A stretch of DNA of 64,000 nt, taken from positions 1 through 64,000 of the forward strand of contig JAUYSK010000023.1 in the NCBI GenBank assembly GCA_030696345.1. Direction: 5' to 3'. Each line of letters opens with the position of its first letter. Position 1 is the first letter of the stretch. Positions 1-10,703 of this stretch are shown piece by piece. Source of the stretch: Azonexus sp. Lineage in GTDB: Bacteria; Pseudomonadota; Gammaproteobacteria; Burkholderiales; Rhodocyclaceae. A model generated the notes under the pieces. That model searched no databases and was not told the DNA's origin. It saw only the letters and a program-made list of their open reading frames with translations. The position numbers and the translations under genes were made by a program.

Positions 1-144
1 GGACCAAAAACAGGACCAAAAACAGGACCAAAAACAGGACCAAAAACAGGACCAAAAACAGGACCAAAAACAGGACCAAAAACAGGACCAAAAACAGGAC
101 CAAAAACAGGACCAAAAACAGGACCAAAAACAGGACCAAAAACA
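1..144. repeat. Tandem repeat, 12 copies of a 12-bp unit
   Basis: Twelve identical head-to-tail copies of GGACCAAAAACA fill the first 144 bases. The array begins at the window edge, so its true length is unknown. It lies in the intergenic region beyond the 3' end of glnD and runs directly into a REP-like hairpin. Perfect identity between units suggests recent expansion, as in a VNTR. The unit contains GGACCA, which also occurs in the adjacent hairpin arm, so the array may have grown from a piece of that element (inference). Confidence 0.95.
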
Positions 145-203
145 GGGGACGGACCACGGTTTTACGGGATCAGAAATTGCCCATAAACCATGGTCTGCCC
201 CTT
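144..203. repeat. REP-like imperfect inverted repeat
   Basis: The left arm (144-162, AGGGGACGGACCACGGTTT) and right arm (185-203) are near-complementary over 19 bases around a 22-base loop. The GGGGAC-GACCACGGTTT motif resembles REP hairpins linked to REP-associated tyrosine transposases in proteobacteria (family knowledge). No transposase gene is visible here, so this would be a non-autonomous copy. Confidence 0.6.
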
Positions 204-288
204 GTCTTTTACAGATACGCGTAGCGCCTAGACTTTCAGGTCGCCGTTTTTGTTTTCGCGTTTCCTTGAGACGGGAAGATTGATCTGG

Positions 289-2853
289 TCAAACCAAAAC
301 CTTAAGGCGATCCATCAGCTGCGTTTCCAGACGGATGCGGCTGGCGCTCTCACGCAGGTCGCCGCCGCTGATCAGGAAGACGTCTTCGGCACGCTCGCCG
401 AGCGTGGTGATTTTGGCGGTGTGCAAGTTGGCGCCATGATCGGCCAGCGTGTTGGCGACGGTGTAGAGCAGGCCGGGTCGGTCGGCAGCAACCAGCGAGA
501 GGATGAAATGGGCACCTTTTTCGTCGCCGAGGATGCTGGCTTCGGGCTTGATCGGGAAGTGCTTGACCTGACGCGATAGCCGGCCAGCCGAAGGGGCTTC
601 GGGCGGCAGTTGCTGGATCAGGCGCTGCTCCAGTTCGTGCTCGATGTAGGGCACCATTTCGCGGTTGTTGTCGCGATTCATGATGTCGAGGACGACGAAG
701 CTGTCCAGCGCGTAACCGTGGGCAGTGGTGTGGATCTTGGCGTCTACAATGCTGTAGCCGGCACGAGCGAAAAAGCCGACGATGCGGGCGAAAAGGTCGG
801 GCTGGTCCTGCGTGTAGACCATGACCTGCAAGCCTTCGCCATCCTGATAGAGGCGGGCGCGCACGACCGGCTGGTTGTTGAAGATCCGGTAGTGAAGCGA
901 GCGGGTGTGCCAGGCGATTTCTTCGGCCGAATGGCGGAGGAAATAGACGGTATCGAGCTGCTTCCACAGGCGCTCATGGACGGTGTCGGAGAGCGCAAAG
1001 AAGCGCAGCAGACGCATCGCTTCGGCTTGCCGGTCGGCGATGATGCCATGTGGCGTTGGCGCTTCACCCTGATTCAGGTGATGCAACGTCTGGTAGTAAA
1101 GATCAGCCAGCAGCTTGCCTTTCCACTGGTTCCAGACTTTCGGGCTAGTGCCGCGAATGTCGGCGTGGGTGAGCAGGTAAAGGGCAGCCAGGTGACGGGC
1201 ATCGCCGACCAGACGACTGAAGTTGTTGATGACATCGGCGTCAGTCAGGTCTTCCTTCTGGGCAACCTGCGACATGACCAGATGGTTGCGTACCAGCCAG
1301 ACGATCAGTTCGGTGTCTTCGGCGTTCATGCCGTGCTGCTCGCAAAACTCCTGCGCGTCGGCAGTGCCGAGCTGCGAGTGGTCGCCACCACGGCCCTTGG
1401 CGATGTCGTGGAAGAGGGCGGCAACGTAAAGTAGCCACGGGCGGTCCAGTTCGGCGATGATGCGTGAGCAGAGCGGGTATTCGTGGGCGAATTCGCTCAT
1501 CGTGAAGCGGCGAAGATTGCGCAGAACCTGCAGGATGTGCTGGTCGACCGTGTAGACGTGGAAGAGGTCGTGCTGCATCTGGCCGACGATGCGGCCAAAA
1601 TTGGGCAGGTAGGCGCCGAGGATGTCGAGCTGGTTCATCCGTCGGAATTCATGGACAACGCCTCGCGGGCTCTGGAACAACTGAAGAAAGGCAGCGCGCT
1701 GGGCCGGGTTGCTGCGGAACTCCGGTGTGATCAGGTCGCGGGATCGCCACAGGGCGCGCAGCGTGCGCGCGGTCATGCCGTGCAGTTCATGGCTTTCCTG
1801 CATGACCAGGAAGCTGTCCAGAATGGCGTCAGGATTGCGTTCGAACAGGTTTTCGTCGCGGATGTCGAGCAGGTTGCCGACCGACTGGAAATTTTCGTCC
1901 AGCGCCTGGGGGGTCTTTTCGTTCTCCGGTGATAGTGCCGCGCCCATGTTTTGCAGCAGGATGGTGTTTGCCAGCGTGATCGCCTTGGCGTTGCGGTAAT
2001 AGCCCTGCATCAACTGTTCCGACGCGCGCTTCGCCGGCGTCGACTCAAAGCCCATCTGGATGGCCAGCGTATTCTGGTAGTCGAAAAGCAGCCGATCTTC
2101 GCGGCGGGAGGCGGTGTAGTGCAGGCGGATGCGCAGGTGGCGCAGGTATTCCTCACAGCGCTCGGCGTGCTCCATTTCCTCGTGGGTGAGGAAGCCGTTT
2201 TTCTCAAGATCGGCCCAGCTTGAGCCGTAGCCGGCAGCCTGGGCAATCCAGAAAATGACCTGAAGGTCGCGCAATCCGCCCGGGGAATCCTTGCAGTTTG
2301 GTTCCAGGCTGTAAGGCGTTTCATTGAAGCGCAGGTAACGCTCCTGCTGCTCCAGTCGTTTGGCTTCGAAAAAAACCAGTGGGTCGAGATTGCCGCGCAG
2401 GCGTTTCTCAAAGGTGACGAACAGTTTTTTGTTGCCGGTCAGCAGGCGCGCTTCGAGCAGCGCGGTCTGCACGGTGATGTCCTTGGCCGCTTCGTTCAGG
2501 CATTCCTGAACGGTGCGGACACTGTGGCCGATTTCCACCCCGATGTCCCAGAAATGGCCGACCAGCCTTTCCAGCTTTTCCTTAACGGCCGGGCTGGCTT
2601 CCTGCGGCAGCAGAATCAGCAGGTCGATATCCGATGCCGGGTAGAGTTCCCCCCGGCCGTAGCCGCCTACTGCGGCAAGGGCCAGCGAAGCCGGAAAGTT
2701 GAGCGAATCCCAGAGCTTTTCCAGAATGCCATCGACCAGTTCGCTGCGTTGCCGAAGCAGGCTTTTGGCATCGCCGGTTTGTTCGTATTGTTGCTGGAGC
2801 TGAGTCTGGCTGGCTTTGACTTCTGCCCGCAGGGTGGCGACGTCGTTCGGCAT
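289..2853 (-). CDS. glnD: Bifunctional PII uridylyltransferase/uridylyl-removing enzyme GlnD
   Basis: GlnD senses glutamine and adds or removes UMP on PII proteins, so controlling nitrogen assimilation in the cytoplasm. The 854-residue product has the expected order: an N-terminal nucleotidyltransferase with [19 protein letters not shown], a central HD phosphohydrolase domain with [14 protein letters not shown], and two C-terminal ACT domains, the last containing [20 protein letters not shown]. The ATG at 2853 is chosen because conserved GlnD sequence begins there. It overlaps the map stop by one base (TAATG), implying translational coupling. The same frame stays open upstream inside map, but that extension has no GlnD character. 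The length matches the family. Confidence 0.97.
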   Translation of the reverse strand: MPNDVATLRAEVKASQTQLQQQYEQTGDAKSLLRQRSELVDGILEKLWDSLNFPASLALAAVGGYGRGELYPASDIDLLILLPQEASPAVKEKLERLVGHFWDIGVEIGHSVRTVQECLNEAAKDITVQTALLEARLLTGNKKLFVTFEKRLRGNLDPLVFFEAKRLEQQERYLRFNETPYSLEPNCKDSPGGLRDLQVIFWIAQAAGYGSSWADLEKNGFLTHEEMEHAERCEEYLRHLRIRLHYTASRREDRLLFDYQNTLAIQMGFESTPAKRASEQLMQGYYRNAKAITLANTILLQNMGAALSPENEKTPQALDENFQSVGNLLDIRDENLFERNPDAILDSFLVMQESHELHGMTARTLRALWRSRDLITPEFRSNPAQRAAFLQLFQSPRGVVHEFRRMNQLDILGAYLPNFGRIVGQMQHDLFHVYTVDQHILQVLRNLRRFTMSEFAHEYPLCSRIIAELDRPWLLYVAALFHDIAKGRGGDHSQLGTADAQEFCEQHGMNAEDTELIVWLVRNHLVMSQVAQKEDLTDADVINNFSRLVGDARHLAALYLLTHADIRGTSPKVWNQWKGKLLADLYYQTLHHLNQGEAPTPHGIIADRQAEAMRLLRFFALSDTVHERLWKQLDTVYFLRHSAEEIAWHTRSLHYRIFNNQPVVRARLYQDGEGLQVMVYTQDQPDLFARIVGFFARAGYSIVDAKIHTTAHGYALDSFVVLDIMNRDNNREMVPYIEHELEQRLIQQLPPEAPSAGRLSRQVKHFPIKPEASILGDEKGAHFILSLVAADRPGLLYTVANTLADHGANLHTAKITTLGERAEDVFLISGGDLRESASRIRLETQLMDRLKVLV

Positions 2854-3653
2854 TACTTGATCCAGTCTGGTTTGGGGCGGCAGCCGGTGGAAAGGGTCAT
2901 GATTTCGTAACCGGTTTCGGTGACCAGCAGGGTGTGTTCCCATTGTGCCGAGAGGCTGCGGTCCTTGGTAACGATGGTCCAGCCGTCGGCCATTTCCCGG
3001 ATCGCTGCCTTGCCGGCATTGATCATCGGTTCGATGGTGAACATCATGCCGGGTTCCAGTCGTGGGCCGGTGCCGGCCTTGCCGTAGTGCACGACCTGCG
3101 GATCTTCGTGGAATTTTTTGCCAATGCCGTGGCCACAGAATTCGCGAACGACCGAATAGCCGTTTTTCTCGGCATATTTCTGAATTACGGCACCAATGTC
3201 GCCAAGATAACCGCCGGGGCGAACCACCGAAATTCCCAGCCACAAGCACTCGAAGGTGATTTCGCACAGGCGTTTGGCCTGAATGGAACCCTCGCCGACG
3301 ATGAACATTCGGCTGGTATCGCCGTGGTAGCCGTCCTTGATGGTGGTGATATCGAGATTGACGATATCCCCATTTTTCAGCACGCGGTCGCTGGGGACGC
3401 CATGACAGACCTGCTGGTTGATTGAGGTACAGATCGATTTCGGGTAAGGATCGTAGCCGGAAGGCGCGTAGTTGAGCGGGGCGGGAATGCAGCCCTGAAC
3501 GTTGACCATCAGGTCGTGGCAGAGGCGGTCGAGTTCTTCGGTGGTAACGCCAACTTTGACGAAAGGTTCGATGTAGTCGAGAACTTCGGAGGCCAGTCGC
3601 CCGGCGACGCGCATTTTTTCGATTTCTTCAGGCGTCTTGATGGTGATGCTCAT
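2853..3653 (-). CDS. map: Methionine aminopeptidase, type I
   Basis: Removes the initiator methionine from nascent proteins as a cytosolic metalloenzyme. The 266-residue product carries all expected catalytic and metal-binding positions: H84, D101, D112, H175, H182, E208 and E239. Each is offset by four from the E. coli numbering. [19 protein letters not shown] around 173-191 is the family signature. It is the first gene of a map-glnD minus-strand pair. In many proteobacteria map is divergent from rpsB, and that arrangement is kept here except that rfbD lies between them. Confidence 0.97.
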   Translation of the reverse strand: MSITIKTPEEIEKMRVAGRLASEVLDYIEPFVKVGVTTEELDRLCHDLMVNVQGCIPAPLNYAPSGYDPYPKSICTSINQQVCHGVPSDRVLKNGDIVNLDITTIKDGYHGDTSRMFIVGEGSIQAKRLCEITFECLWLGISVVRPGGYLGDIGAVIQKYAEKNGYSVVREFCGHGIGKKFHEDPQVVHYGKAGTGPRLEPGMMFTIEPMINAGKAAIREMADGWTIVTKDRSLSAQWEHTLLVTETGYEIMTLSTGCRPKPDWIK

Positions 3654-3768
3654 GGCTGTTCTATGGGGCGTTTGGAGACGGGCAAGGATAAATGATGGGG
3701 GCTGTTTCTCAAAGCAGCAGCCTCGCTAAATGGCATACTTGGCAACTTTCCGACTCGCGGTTTGATCG

Positions 3769-4680
3769 ATGACTATTCTTCTGCTGGGTAAGGATGGCCA
3801 GGTTGGCTGGCAATTGCAGCGCTCACTGGCGCCGCATGGCCAGGTCGTTGCCTGTGGCCGCAATGAGTGTGATTTGTCCGATCTGGACCAGGTTCGTTCC
3901 CTGGTGCGGGAAACAAAGCCTTCGGTGATCGTCAATGCAACGGCCTACACGGCGGTGGACAAGGCTGAGTCGGAGGCGGAACTGGCCCATCGGATCAATG
4001 CCGAGGCGCCAAGTGTTCTGGCCGAAGAGGCAGCGGCGCTTGGTGCCTTGCTGGTGCATTACTCAACGGACTATGTCTATGACGGCACCAAGGCGACGCC
4101 CTATGTCGAAACCGATCCGACCAACCCGCAGAGCGTCTATGGCCTTAGCAAACTGGCTGGTGAAGAGGCTATTCGGGCGGTTGCCGGAAAGTCGCTGATC
4201 TTTCGCACCAGTTGGGTGTTTGGCGCGCGGGGCAGCAATTTTGTGAAAACCATTTTGCGTCTGGCGCGTGAGAAGGAGAGCCTCAATGTGGTCGCCGATC
4301 AATTTGGCTCACCAACTCCGGCAGCGTTGATTGCGACAGTGACTGGGGTGGTGCTGGCGATGCTGCGCTGCGGTCAACGCCTCGAAAAGGGCGAAAACCG
4401 TCTTTATCACCTGGCGGCGGCGCATCCGGTAAGTTGGTGCGAATTCGCTCGAACCATCGTTGGCCTGGCCGGGGCGATGCCGGGCTTCGATTTGCGCCTC
4501 AAGCCGGAAGAAGTCCGGGCGATCGCGACGGCGGAATATCGGACCCCGGCTCGGCGTCCGGCAAATTCCCGCCTCGACTGTAGTCGCCTCGAAGCTGATT
4601 TCGGGCTGCAGATGCCTGACTGGCAACCTTACCTCGAGCGCATGCTGCAACTGCTGGCGCTGAAGCAGAACGGTTATTGA
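3769..4680 (+). CDS. rfbD: dTDP-4-dehydrorhamnose reductase
   Basis: Catalyses the last NADPH-dependent step of dTDP-L-rhamnose synthesis for surface polysaccharide. The 303-residue product has the RmlD Rossmann signature GKDGQVG at 7-13, STDYVYDG at 99-106 and the SDR catalytic pair Y124-xxx-K128. TSWVFG at about 147-152 is also typical. The other three dTDP-rhamnose genes are not in the window, so this is an orphan copy between map and rpsB, transcribed toward rpsB. The ATG at 3769 begins the conserved N-terminus. No strong ribosome-binding site is visible. A related NAD-dependent epimerase/reductase function cannot be excluded. Confidence 0.9.
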   Translation: MTILLLGKDGQVGWQLQRSLAPHGQVVACGRNECDLSDLDQVRSLVRETKPSVIVNATAYTAVDKAESEAELAHRINAEAPSVLAEEAAALGALLVHYSTDYVYDGTKATPYVETDPTNPQSVYGLSKLAGEEAIRAVAGKSLIFRTSWVFGARGSNFVKTILRLAREKESLNVVADQFGSPTPAALIATVTGVVLAMLRCGQRLEKGENRLYHLAAAHPVSWCEFARTIVGLAGAMPGFDLRLKPEEVRAIATAEYRTPARRPANSRLDCSRLEADFGLQMPDWQPYLERMLQLLALKQNGY

Positions 4681-4682
4681 GC

Positions 4683-4711
4683 TTTTAGAGCGGCTATTCT
4701 GCTGCTATAAT
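4683..4711 (+). promoter_or_regulatory. Putative sigma-70 promoter of rpsB-tsf
   Basis: A perfect TATAAT at 4706-4711 lies 17 bases after a weak -35 element TTTTAG at 4683-4688. It starts 3 bases after rfbD and about 160 bases before rpsB, consistent with a long ribosomal-protein leader. Confidence 0.6.
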
Positions 4712-4748
4712 CTGCGGGTTTTTCTCGGCCATCATGGCTGAAAAGAAC

Positions 4749-4830
4749 GGTTGTGCACGTGGTGTGTGCAACCAAAATCCACACATTCGCCGATTAAGGG
4801 TGCGCGCCAGAACATAATAATGGCGGGCGT
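4749..4830 (+). promoter_or_regulatory. Structured rpsB 5' leader
   Basis: The leader between the TATAAT promoter and rpsB can form a hairpin with arms at 4749-4758 and 4766-4773 (GGTTG..GCAC against GTGCAACC, one bulged base). A second, weaker dyad CGCCA/TGGCG lies around 4805-4825. In gammaproteobacteria, S2 represses its own mRNA through a structured rpsB leader (established knowledge). Whether this leader does the same is inference. Confidence 0.35.
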
Positions 4831-4869
4831 TTCCGGCGGGTGGAGGTTCAACCCTTAAGGAGTTTTACT

Positions 4870-5619
4870 ATGTCCGTAACCATGCGCGAAATGCTGGAGG
4901 CTGGTGTTCACTTCGGCCACCAAACCCGTTTCTGGTCCCCCAAGATGGCCCCGTACATCTTCGGTGCCCGCAACAAGATTCACATCGTCAACCTCGAAAA
5001 GACCCTGGCCAAGTACAACGAAGCCATCGCTTTCGTGAAGAAGCTCTCTTCCAATCGCGGAAATGTCCTGTTCGTCGGCACCAAGCGTCAGGCCCGCGAA
5101 ATCATCGGCCAGGAAGCGCTTCGCGCCAACTCGCCGTTTGTTGACCAGCGCTGGCTGGGCGGCATGCTGACCAACTTCAAGACGGTCAAGACCTCGATCA
5201 AGCGTCTGAAGGACATGGAAATCGCCGTCGAAGCCGGTGAACTGGAAAAGATGCCGAAGAAGGAAGCGCTGACCTTCCGTCGTGAACTGGAAAAGCTGCA
5301 GAAATCCATTGGTGGTATCAAGGATATGGCCGGCCTGCCGGATGCCATCTTCGTCATTGACGTCGGCTATCACAAGATCGCCATTACCGAAGCCGAAAAG
5401 CTTGGTATCCCGGTCATCGGCGTGGTCGATACCAACCACTCTCCGGACGGCGTTGCTTACGTCATTCCGGGTAACGATGACTCTTCGCGCGCTATCCAGC
5501 TCTACGCTCGTGGCATGGCTGATGCCATCCTCGAAGGCCGTAGCCAGGTCCTGCAGGAAATCGTTGCCGCCGGTGGCGATGACGAGTTCGTCGAAGTTCA
5601 GGAAGAAGCAGCGCAATAA
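4870..5619 (+). CDS. rpsB: 30S ribosomal protein S2
   Basis: Small-subunit ribosomal protein. The 249-residue product begins [20 protein letters not shown], the conserved S2 N-terminus. The frame is open further upstream, but the ATG at 4870 follows a clear AAGGAG at 4857-4862 and matches the family start. The C-terminus is acidic (EEAAQ). It forms the classical rpsB-tsf pair with the next gene, separated by an intercistronic hairpin. Confidence 0.98.
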   Translation: MSVTMREMLEAGVHFGHQTRFWSPKMAPYIFGARNKIHIVNLEKTLAKYNEAIAFVKKLSSNRGNVLFVGTKRQAREIIGQEALRANSPFVDQRWLGGMLTNFKTVKTSIKRLKDMEIAVEAGELEKMPKKEALTFRRELEKLQKSIGGIKDMAGLPDAIFVIDVGYHKIAITEAEKLGIPVIGVVDTNHSPDGVAYVIPGNDDSSRAIQLYARGMADAILEGRSQVLQEIVAAGGDDEFVEVQEEAAQ

Positions 5620-5628
5620 GGTTGTAAC

Positions 5629-5656
5629 GGCGGAGCTATAGGCTCCGCCTGTTTTA
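5629..5656 (+). terminator. Intercistronic attenuator between rpsB and tsf
   Basis: A perfect 8-bp stem GGCGGAGC/GCTCCGCC (5629-5636 and 5642-5649) with a 5-base loop is followed by TGTTTTA. It looks like a weak intrinsic terminator that would lower tsf expression relative to rpsB, as known for the E. coli rpsB-tsf operon. Confidence 0.7.
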
Positions 5657-5674
5657 TAAGCTCAGGAGAAAAAT

Positions 5675-6598
5675 ATGGCGGCAATTACCGCAGGCATGGT
5701 GGCAGAACTGCGCGGCAAGACCGACGCACCCATGATGGAATGCAAGAAGGCGTTAACCGAAGCCGATGGCGACATGGTCAAGGCTGAGGAAATCCTCCGC
5801 GTCAAGCTCGGCAACAAGGCGACCAAGGCCGCTACCCGCATCGCAGCGGAAGGCGTGGTTGGTCTGCACATTGCCGCTGACGGCAAGCTCGGTGCCATGG
5901 TTGAAGTCAATAGCGAAACCGACTTCGTGGCCAAGAACGACGAATTCATTGCTCTTTCCAAGGGTTGTGCCGAGCTGGTGGCAACGAAGAACCCGGCCGA
6001 CGTCGCTGCGCTGTCGGCGCTGCCGATGGGCGAGGGTACCGTTGAATCGACCCGCTCCGCGCTGGTTGGCAAGATCGGTGAAAACATGTCGTTGCGTCGT
6101 TTCGTCCGTTTCGAAGCGAAGGGCAAGCTTGTTTCCTATATCCATGGTGGCTCCAAGGTTGGTGTAATGGTCGACCTCGTTGGCGGCGATGAGCAACTCG
6201 GCAAAGATCTCGCGATGCACATCGCAGCCTCCAAGCCGAAGTCGCTCGATGTTTCGGGGGTGCCTGCCGAGTTGATTGAAATGGAGCGCGCAGTTGCAGC
6301 TGGTAAGGCTGCCGAAGACGCGAAAAAGGCTCAAGAAGAAGGCAAGAAGCCGCAGTCTGAAGAGATTGTGGCGAAGCGCATTGAAGGTTCGGTCCAGAAA
6401 TTCCTCAAGGAAGTCACCTTGCTGAGCCAGCCCTTCGTCAAGGATGACAAGCAAACTATCGAGCAATTGCTGAAGGGCAAGGGTGCCTCGGTGGCTGGCT
6501 TCAGTTTGTTCGTGGTCGGTGAAGGCATCGAGAAGAAGGTGGACGATTTTGCTGCTGAAGTCGCTGCCCAGGCCGCTGCTGCTGCCGCCAAGAAGTAA
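5675..6598 (+). CDS. tsf: Translation elongation factor Ts
   Basis: Nucleotide exchange factor that regenerates EF-Tu-GTP. The 307-residue product has the N-terminal UBA-like region with [16 protein letters not shown], followed by the core motif [13 protein letters not shown] that contacts EF-Tu. The length is a little longer than E. coli EF-Ts, typical of betaproteobacteria. The ATG at 5675 follows AGGAG at 5664-5668. The tail is alanine-rich. Confidence 0.98.
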   Translation: MAAITAGMVAELRGKTDAPMMECKKALTEADGDMVKAEEILRVKLGNKATKAATRIAAEGVVGLHIAADGKLGAMVEVNSETDFVAKNDEFIALSKGCAELVATKNPADVAALSALPMGEGTVESTRSALVGKIGENMSLRRFVRFEAKGKLVSYIHGGSKVGVMVDLVGGDEQLGKDLAMHIAASKPKSLDVSGVPAELIEMERAVAAGKAAEDAKKAQEEGKKPQSEEIVAKRIEGSVQKFLKEVTLLSQPFVKDDKQTIEQLLKGKGASVAGFSLFVVGEGIEKKVDDFAAEVAAQAAAAAAKK

Positions 6599-6614
6599 TT
6601 AGCAAGGAACGCCA

Positions 6615-7331
6615 ATGACCGCGCCCAAGTACAAGCGAATTCTCCTGAAACTCTCCGGCGAGGCCCTGATGGGCAATGACGCCTACGGCATCAATCCGCA
6701 GACCATCGCGGGCATTTGCGGAGAGATCAAGGCGGTCGCCGATCTGGGTGTGGAAATTGGTGTCGTGATCGGCGGTGGCAACATCTTCCGCGGCATGGCC
6801 GGTACGGCCACCGGGATGGATAGGGCTACCGCGGATTACATGGGCATGCTGGCCACGGTAATGAATGCCATGGCGCTGTCCGATGCGATGCGTCAATGTG
6901 GCCTGAATGCCCGTGTGCAGTCCGCCCTGAATATCGAGCAGGTTATCGAGCCGTATATTCGTGGCAAGGCGATTCGCTACCTGGAAGAAGGCAAGATCGT
7001 GATTTTCGGTGCGGGTACCGGCAATCCCTTCTTTACGACTGATACTGCTGCTGCCCTGCGTGGTTCTGAAATCGGTGCGGAAATCGTCCTAAAGGCTACC
7101 AAGGTTGACGGTATCTACACGGCTGATCCGAAGAAAGATCCGGCTGCCACGCGTTACGACAAGATCAGCTTCAATGAAGCGATCGCCCAGAATCTGGCAG
7201 TGATGGATGCGACTGCCTTCGCGCTTTGCCGCGATCAAAAATTGCCGATCAACGTCTTCTCCATTTTCAAGTCCGGTGCGCTGAAGCGCGTGGTCTGTGG
7301 CGAAAATGAAGGTACGCTGGTCTATTGCTGA
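6615..7331 (+). CDS. pyrH: UMP kinase
   Basis: Phosphorylates UMP to UDP in pyrimidine nucleotide synthesis. The 238-residue amino-acid-kinase-fold protein has the N-terminal [15 protein letters not shown], the GGGNIFRG glycine loop around residues 56-63 and the [11 protein letters not shown] region near 162-172. The position between tsf and frr is conserved across proteobacteria. The ATG at 6615 follows AAGGAACG. The protein is usually a hexamer regulated by GTP and UTP (family knowledge). Confidence 0.98.
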   Translation: MTAPKYKRILLKLSGEALMGNDAYGINPQTIAGICGEIKAVADLGVEIGVVIGGGNIFRGMAGTATGMDRATADYMGMLATVMNAMALSDAMRQCGLNARVQSALNIEQVIEPYIRGKAIRYLEEGKIVIFGAGTGNPFFTTDTAAALRGSEIGAEIVLKATKVDGIYTADPKKDPAATRYDKISFNEAIAQNLAVMDATAFALCRDQKLPINVFSIFKSGALKRVVCGENEGTLVYC

Positions 7332-7341
7332 GGAAAAAGAG

Positions 7342-7899
7342 ATGATTCCAGAACTCAAGAAAACCGCCGAAAGCAAGATGCAAAAAACGCTGGAGGCCCT
7401 GAAGAACGACCTCCAGAAAATCCGTACCGGCCGGGCTCATATCGGCCTGCTCGATCATGTTCAGGTCGATTATTACGGTTCGATGGTGGCGGTGAATCAG
7501 GTGGCTAATGTCACGCTGATTGATGCCCGTACCATTGGTGTGCAGCCTTGGGAAAAGCCCATGATGCAAAAGATCGAGAAAGCGATTCGTGATTGCGACC
7601 TTGGCCTGAACCCCGCTTCTCAGGGCGATCAGATTCGTGTGCCGATGCCGGCATTGACCGAAGAGCGGCGCAAGGAAATGATCAAGATCGTCAAGACCGA
7701 AGGCGAAGGTGCCAAGGTGGCCATTCGCAATCTACGTCGTGATGCCATCGCTCATCTGAAGGATGCGCTGAAGAAGGGCGAGATTCCGGAAGACAACGAG
7801 CGCAAAGCGCAGGATGACGTTCAGAAATTGACCGACAAGTTTATTATTGATGTCGACAAAATGCTCGCCGCCAAAGAGGCCGAGCTGATGCAGGTTTGA
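7342..7899 (+). CDS. frr: Ribosome recycling factor
   Basis: With EF-G it splits post-termination ribosomes. The 185-residue product is the standard family length and contains the KIRTGRAH motif of the long helical domain. The frame extends upstream into pyrH, but the ATG at 7342 follows AGGAAAAAGAG and begins the conserved region ([20 protein letters not shown]). It lies 10 bases after pyrH, in the same transcription unit. Confidence 0.97.
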   Translation: MIPELKKTAESKMQKTLEALKNDLQKIRTGRAHIGLLDHVQVDYYGSMVAVNQVANVTLIDARTIGVQPWEKPMMQKIEKAIRDCDLGLNPASQGDQIRVPMPALTEERRKEMIKIVKTEGEGAKVAIRNLRRDAIAHLKDALKKGEIPEDNERKAQDDVQKLTDKFIIDVDKMLAAKEAELMQV

Positions 7900-7925
7900 T
7901 CGCCTTCAAGCTGATTTCCGGCTGA

Positions 7926-8687
7926 ATGGCACTATTTTCCAGTTCAACGCGCCAGCTCCCCGAAACGGTAGCCGTGCCCAACCACGTCGCCGTCATCATG
8001 GATGGCAACGGGCGCTGGGCCAAGAAGCGCTTCCTGCCACGGGTCGCCGGGCACGTCAAAGGTGTTGAGCTGGTCCGAGAAATGGTTCGCGCCTGTCTTG
8101 AGCATGGCATTCAGTATCTGACCCTGTTCGCATTTTCGTCTGAAAACTGGCGTCGACCGCGGGACGAGGTTTCGTTACTGATGCAGTTGTTCGTCAAGGC
8201 GCTTGAGCAAGAGGTCGAGAAACTTGATCGCAACGGGGTCCGGTTGCGAGTTATCGGCGATCTCTCGGCGTTCGAGCCGCGTCTGCAGGAATTGATTCGA
8301 CAGGCCGAAGCGAATACCGCCGGCAATACGCGTCTTGATCTGACCATTGCCGCCAACTACGGTGGGCGCTGGGACATCATGCAGGCGACGAACCGGATGC
8401 TGTCTGCCCAGCCAGACAAGCGTGAGAACTGGAGCGAGTCTGATCTCGAGCCGCATCTGGCGATGAATTTTGCGCCCGAGCCTGATCTCTTTATCCGGAC
8501 CGGTGGTGAAGAGCGGATCAGCAACTTTCTGCTTTGGCAGCTCGCTTATACCGAACTCTTTTTTACGCCGACGCTCTGGCCGGATTTCGATACGGCTGAG
8601 TTTGACAAGGCAATAACGTCGTTCCAGCAGCGCGAGCGTCGTTTTGGACGGACCAGCGAGCAGCTTACGGAAAAGCCGAATGCTTAA
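7926..8687 (+). CDS. uppS: Undecaprenyl diphosphate synthase
   Basis: cis-Prenyltransferase that builds the C55 lipid carrier for peptidoglycan and LPS. The 253-residue product has [12 protein letters not shown] near 23-34, whose aspartate binds magnesium, and [11 protein letters not shown] near 62-72. [18 protein letters not shown] is the C-terminal signature. It overlaps cdsA by 8 bases, so the two are probably translationally coupled. Confidence 0.97.
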   Translation: MALFSSSTRQLPETVAVPNHVAVIMDGNGRWAKKRFLPRVAGHVKGVELVREMVRACLEHGIQYLTLFAFSSENWRRPRDEVSLLMQLFVKALEQEVEKLDRNGVRLRVIGDLSAFEPRLQELIRQAEANTAGNTRLDLTIAANYGGRWDIMQATNRMLSAQPDKRENWSESDLEPHLAMNFAPEPDLFIRTGGEERISNFLLWQLAYTELFFTPTLWPDFDTAEFDKAITSFQQRERRFGRTSEQLTEKPNA

Positions 8688-9516
8688 GACGCGCGTCATC
8701 ACGGCGCTGGTCTTGCTGGCCCTGCTTTTGCCGGCCTTGTTCTATTTGCCGCAAGGTGGCTGGGCCTTGCTGGTGGCCGCTTTCATCGGTATCGGTGCCT
8801 GGGAGTGGGGCGCTTTGCTGGGTTGGCGCAGTGCGTCACGTCTTGTTCTGGGTGGTGTCACAGCCCTGATTTGCGCCGGTGTCTCGCTGCTTGACCCGGT
8901 TGCAATCGGCGCTGAAGTGATCTACACACCAGCCAAAGACTGGGTTTTGCTGGTTTATGGCATTGCTGGCGTTTTCTGGTGCCTGGTCATGCCTTTATGG
9001 CTGCAGAAAAAATGGGCCTTGTCGGGAATCGGCGGTTTGCTGGTCGGGGCGGTCGTATTGTTTCCGACTTGGCTAGCCATGGTCCAATTGCGCACCCTCG
9101 GTCCTGGCGTTCTGCTCGGTATCTTTGCCGTTGTCTGGATGGCTGATATCGCGGCTTATTTTTCTGGCAAAGCTTTCGGCAAACACAAGTTGGCGCCATC
9201 CATTAGCCCGGGCAAGACCTGGGAAGGTGCAATTGGTGCCGGTGTCGGTGTCGTGATCTATGGATTGGTGGTTCGGCAGGTTTTCGGGCTGGAGCTACTG
9301 ACGCTTCCGTTGTGGATTCTGGCACTAATCGCCCTGACCGCCATCAGCATCATTGGCGATCTTTATGAATCCCTGCTCAAGCGCAAGGCTGGAATCAAGG
9401 ACAGCAGCAACATTCTGCCCGGGCATGGCGGGGTGCTCGACAGGATCGACAGCCTGACCTCGACACTGCCAGTCGTTGCCTTGTTCTGGCTACTCGTGGT
9501 TCATACCGCCAAATGA
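8680..9516 (+). CDS. cdsA: Phosphatidate cytidylyltransferase
   Basis: Integral inner-membrane enzyme making CDP-diacylglycerol for phospholipid synthesis. The 278-residue product has about eight hydrophobic segments and the family signature near the C-terminus ([20 protein letters not shown] followed by [13 protein letters not shown]). The start at 8680 ([16 protein letters not shown]) sits inside the end of uppS and begins directly with a membrane segment. An upstream in-frame start is less plausible. The stop overlaps the dxr start in ATGA. Confidence 0.96.
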   Translation: MLKTRVITALVLLALLLPALFYLPQGGWALLVAAFIGIGAWEWGALLGWRSASRLVLGGVTALICAGVSLLDPVAIGAEVIYTPAKDWVLLVYGIAGVFWCLVMPLWLQKKWALSGIGGLLVGAVVLFPTWLAMVQLRTLGPGVLLGIFAVVWMADIAAYFSGKAFGKHKLAPSISPGKTWEGAIGAGVGVVIYGLVVRQVFGLELLTLPLWILALIALTAISIIGDLYESLLKRKAGIKDSSNILPGHGGVLDRIDSLTSTLPVVALFWLLVVHTAK

Positions 9517-10703
9517 GCATTCAGAACATTACCGTTCTGGGTTCTACCGGTTCGATCGGCGTCAGCACGCTGGACATCATTCGGCGTCATCCCGAGCGCT
9601 ATCGGGCGTTCGCACTGTGTGCCCACAGCCAGATCGACAAGCTGTTTGAACAATGCCAGGAATTCCGTCCGCGCTTTGCTGTGTTGCGTGACGCGCAACT
9701 GGCCGGCGAACTGGCCGAACGTTGTCGCTTGGCCGGGCTGGATATTGAAATCAGGCATGGTTTGGAAGCCTTGATCGAGATGTCCTCACTGCCTGAGGTG
9801 GATTCGGTAATGGCGGCAATTGTCGGTGCGGCCGGTCTTGAGCCGACGCTGGCTGCGGCCAAATCCGGCAAAAAGGTGATGCTGGCCAACAAGGAAGTAC
9901 TGGTCATGGCCGGCGAGCTTTTCATGCAGGCAGTGCGCGAGCATGGCGCGACGCTGCTACCGGTTGATAGCGAACACAATGCGATTTTTCAGTCGCTGCC
10001 CGCCGATTTTGGACGTGGCCTTGACGCCTGCGGTGTGCGCAAGATTTTGCTGACGGCTTCTGGCGGGCCCTTCCGCGACACACCGCTTGCCGCGCTCTCC
10101 GATGTGACGCCGGAAGCGGCTTGCGCTCACCCCAACTGGGTGATGGGGCGGAAAATTTCCGTCGATTCCGCAACCATGATGAACAAGGGCCTGGAAGTGA
10201 TTGAGGCCCACTGGTTATTCGCTGCTCCGCCAGAATTGATTCAGGTAGTGGTGCATCCGCAAAGTGTCATTCACTCGGCAGTGCAATACGCCGATGGCTC
10301 GGTGCTGGCGCAACTGGGTAACCCGGATATGCGGACGCCGATTGCTTATGCGATGGCCTATCCCGAACGTATTGATGCCGGCGTCGAGTCACTTGACCTG
10401 TTCAAAATGGCCCGGCTCGATTTTTTCGAACCTGACTTCGAGCGTTTTCGTTGCCTGCAACTTGCTTATGACGCATTGCACGTAGGTGGCACGGCGTCAG
10501 CCATCCTTAACGCCGCGAACGAAACGGCAGTGGCAGCATTTCTTGATCGGCAATTGTCCTTCCTCGGCATCGCAAGGCTGAACGAGGCCGTTTTGGCGGC
10601 CTTTCCGGCCGGGCCCGAGGGTAGTCTTTCGGATGTTTTGGCAGCAGATGCCGAGGCGCGTCATCTGGCGGGTCAGATGATTCGGGAAAACCGTTTCGCG
10701 TGA
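9513..10703 (+). CDS. dxr: 1-deoxy-D-xylulose-5-phosphate reductoisomerase
   Basis: Second step of the MEP isoprenoid pathway, NADPH-dependent conversion of DXP to MEP. The 396-residue product has the nucleotide-binding motif LGSTGSIG near 9-16, the [13 protein letters not shown] metal/substrate region and the [13 protein letters not shown] catalytic loop. It overlaps cdsA by four bases (ATGA) and rseP by four bases (GTGA). Its neighbours uppS and cdsA give the cluster a lipid-precursor theme. Confidence 0.97.
   Translation: MSIQNITVLGSTGSIGVSTLDIIRRHPERYRAFALCAHSQIDKLFEQCQEFRPRFAVLRDAQLAGELAERCRLAGLDIEIRHGLEALIEMSSLPEVDSVMAAIVGAAGLEPTLAAAKSGKKVMLANKEVLVMAGELFMQAVREHGATLLPVDSEHNAIFQSLPADFGRGLDACGVRKILLTASGGPFRDTPLAALSDVTPEAACAHPNWVMGRKISVDSATMMNKGLEVIEAHWLFAAPPELIQVVVHPQSVIHSAVQYADGSVLAQLGNPDMRTPIAYAMAYPERIDAGVESLDLFKMARLDFFEPDFERFRCLQLAYDALHVGGTASAILNAANETAVAAFLDRQLSFLGIARLNEAVLAAFPAGPEGSLSDVLAADAEARHLAGQMIRENRFA

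Noticed and set aside
1..144. CRISPR array
   Set aside because: Units are contiguous 12-mers with no spacers and no cas genes.
2854..3267. N-terminal extension of glnD by 138 residues
   Set aside because: The extension lies entirely inside map in another frame and is Arg-rich; conserved GlnD sequence begins at the ATG at 2853.
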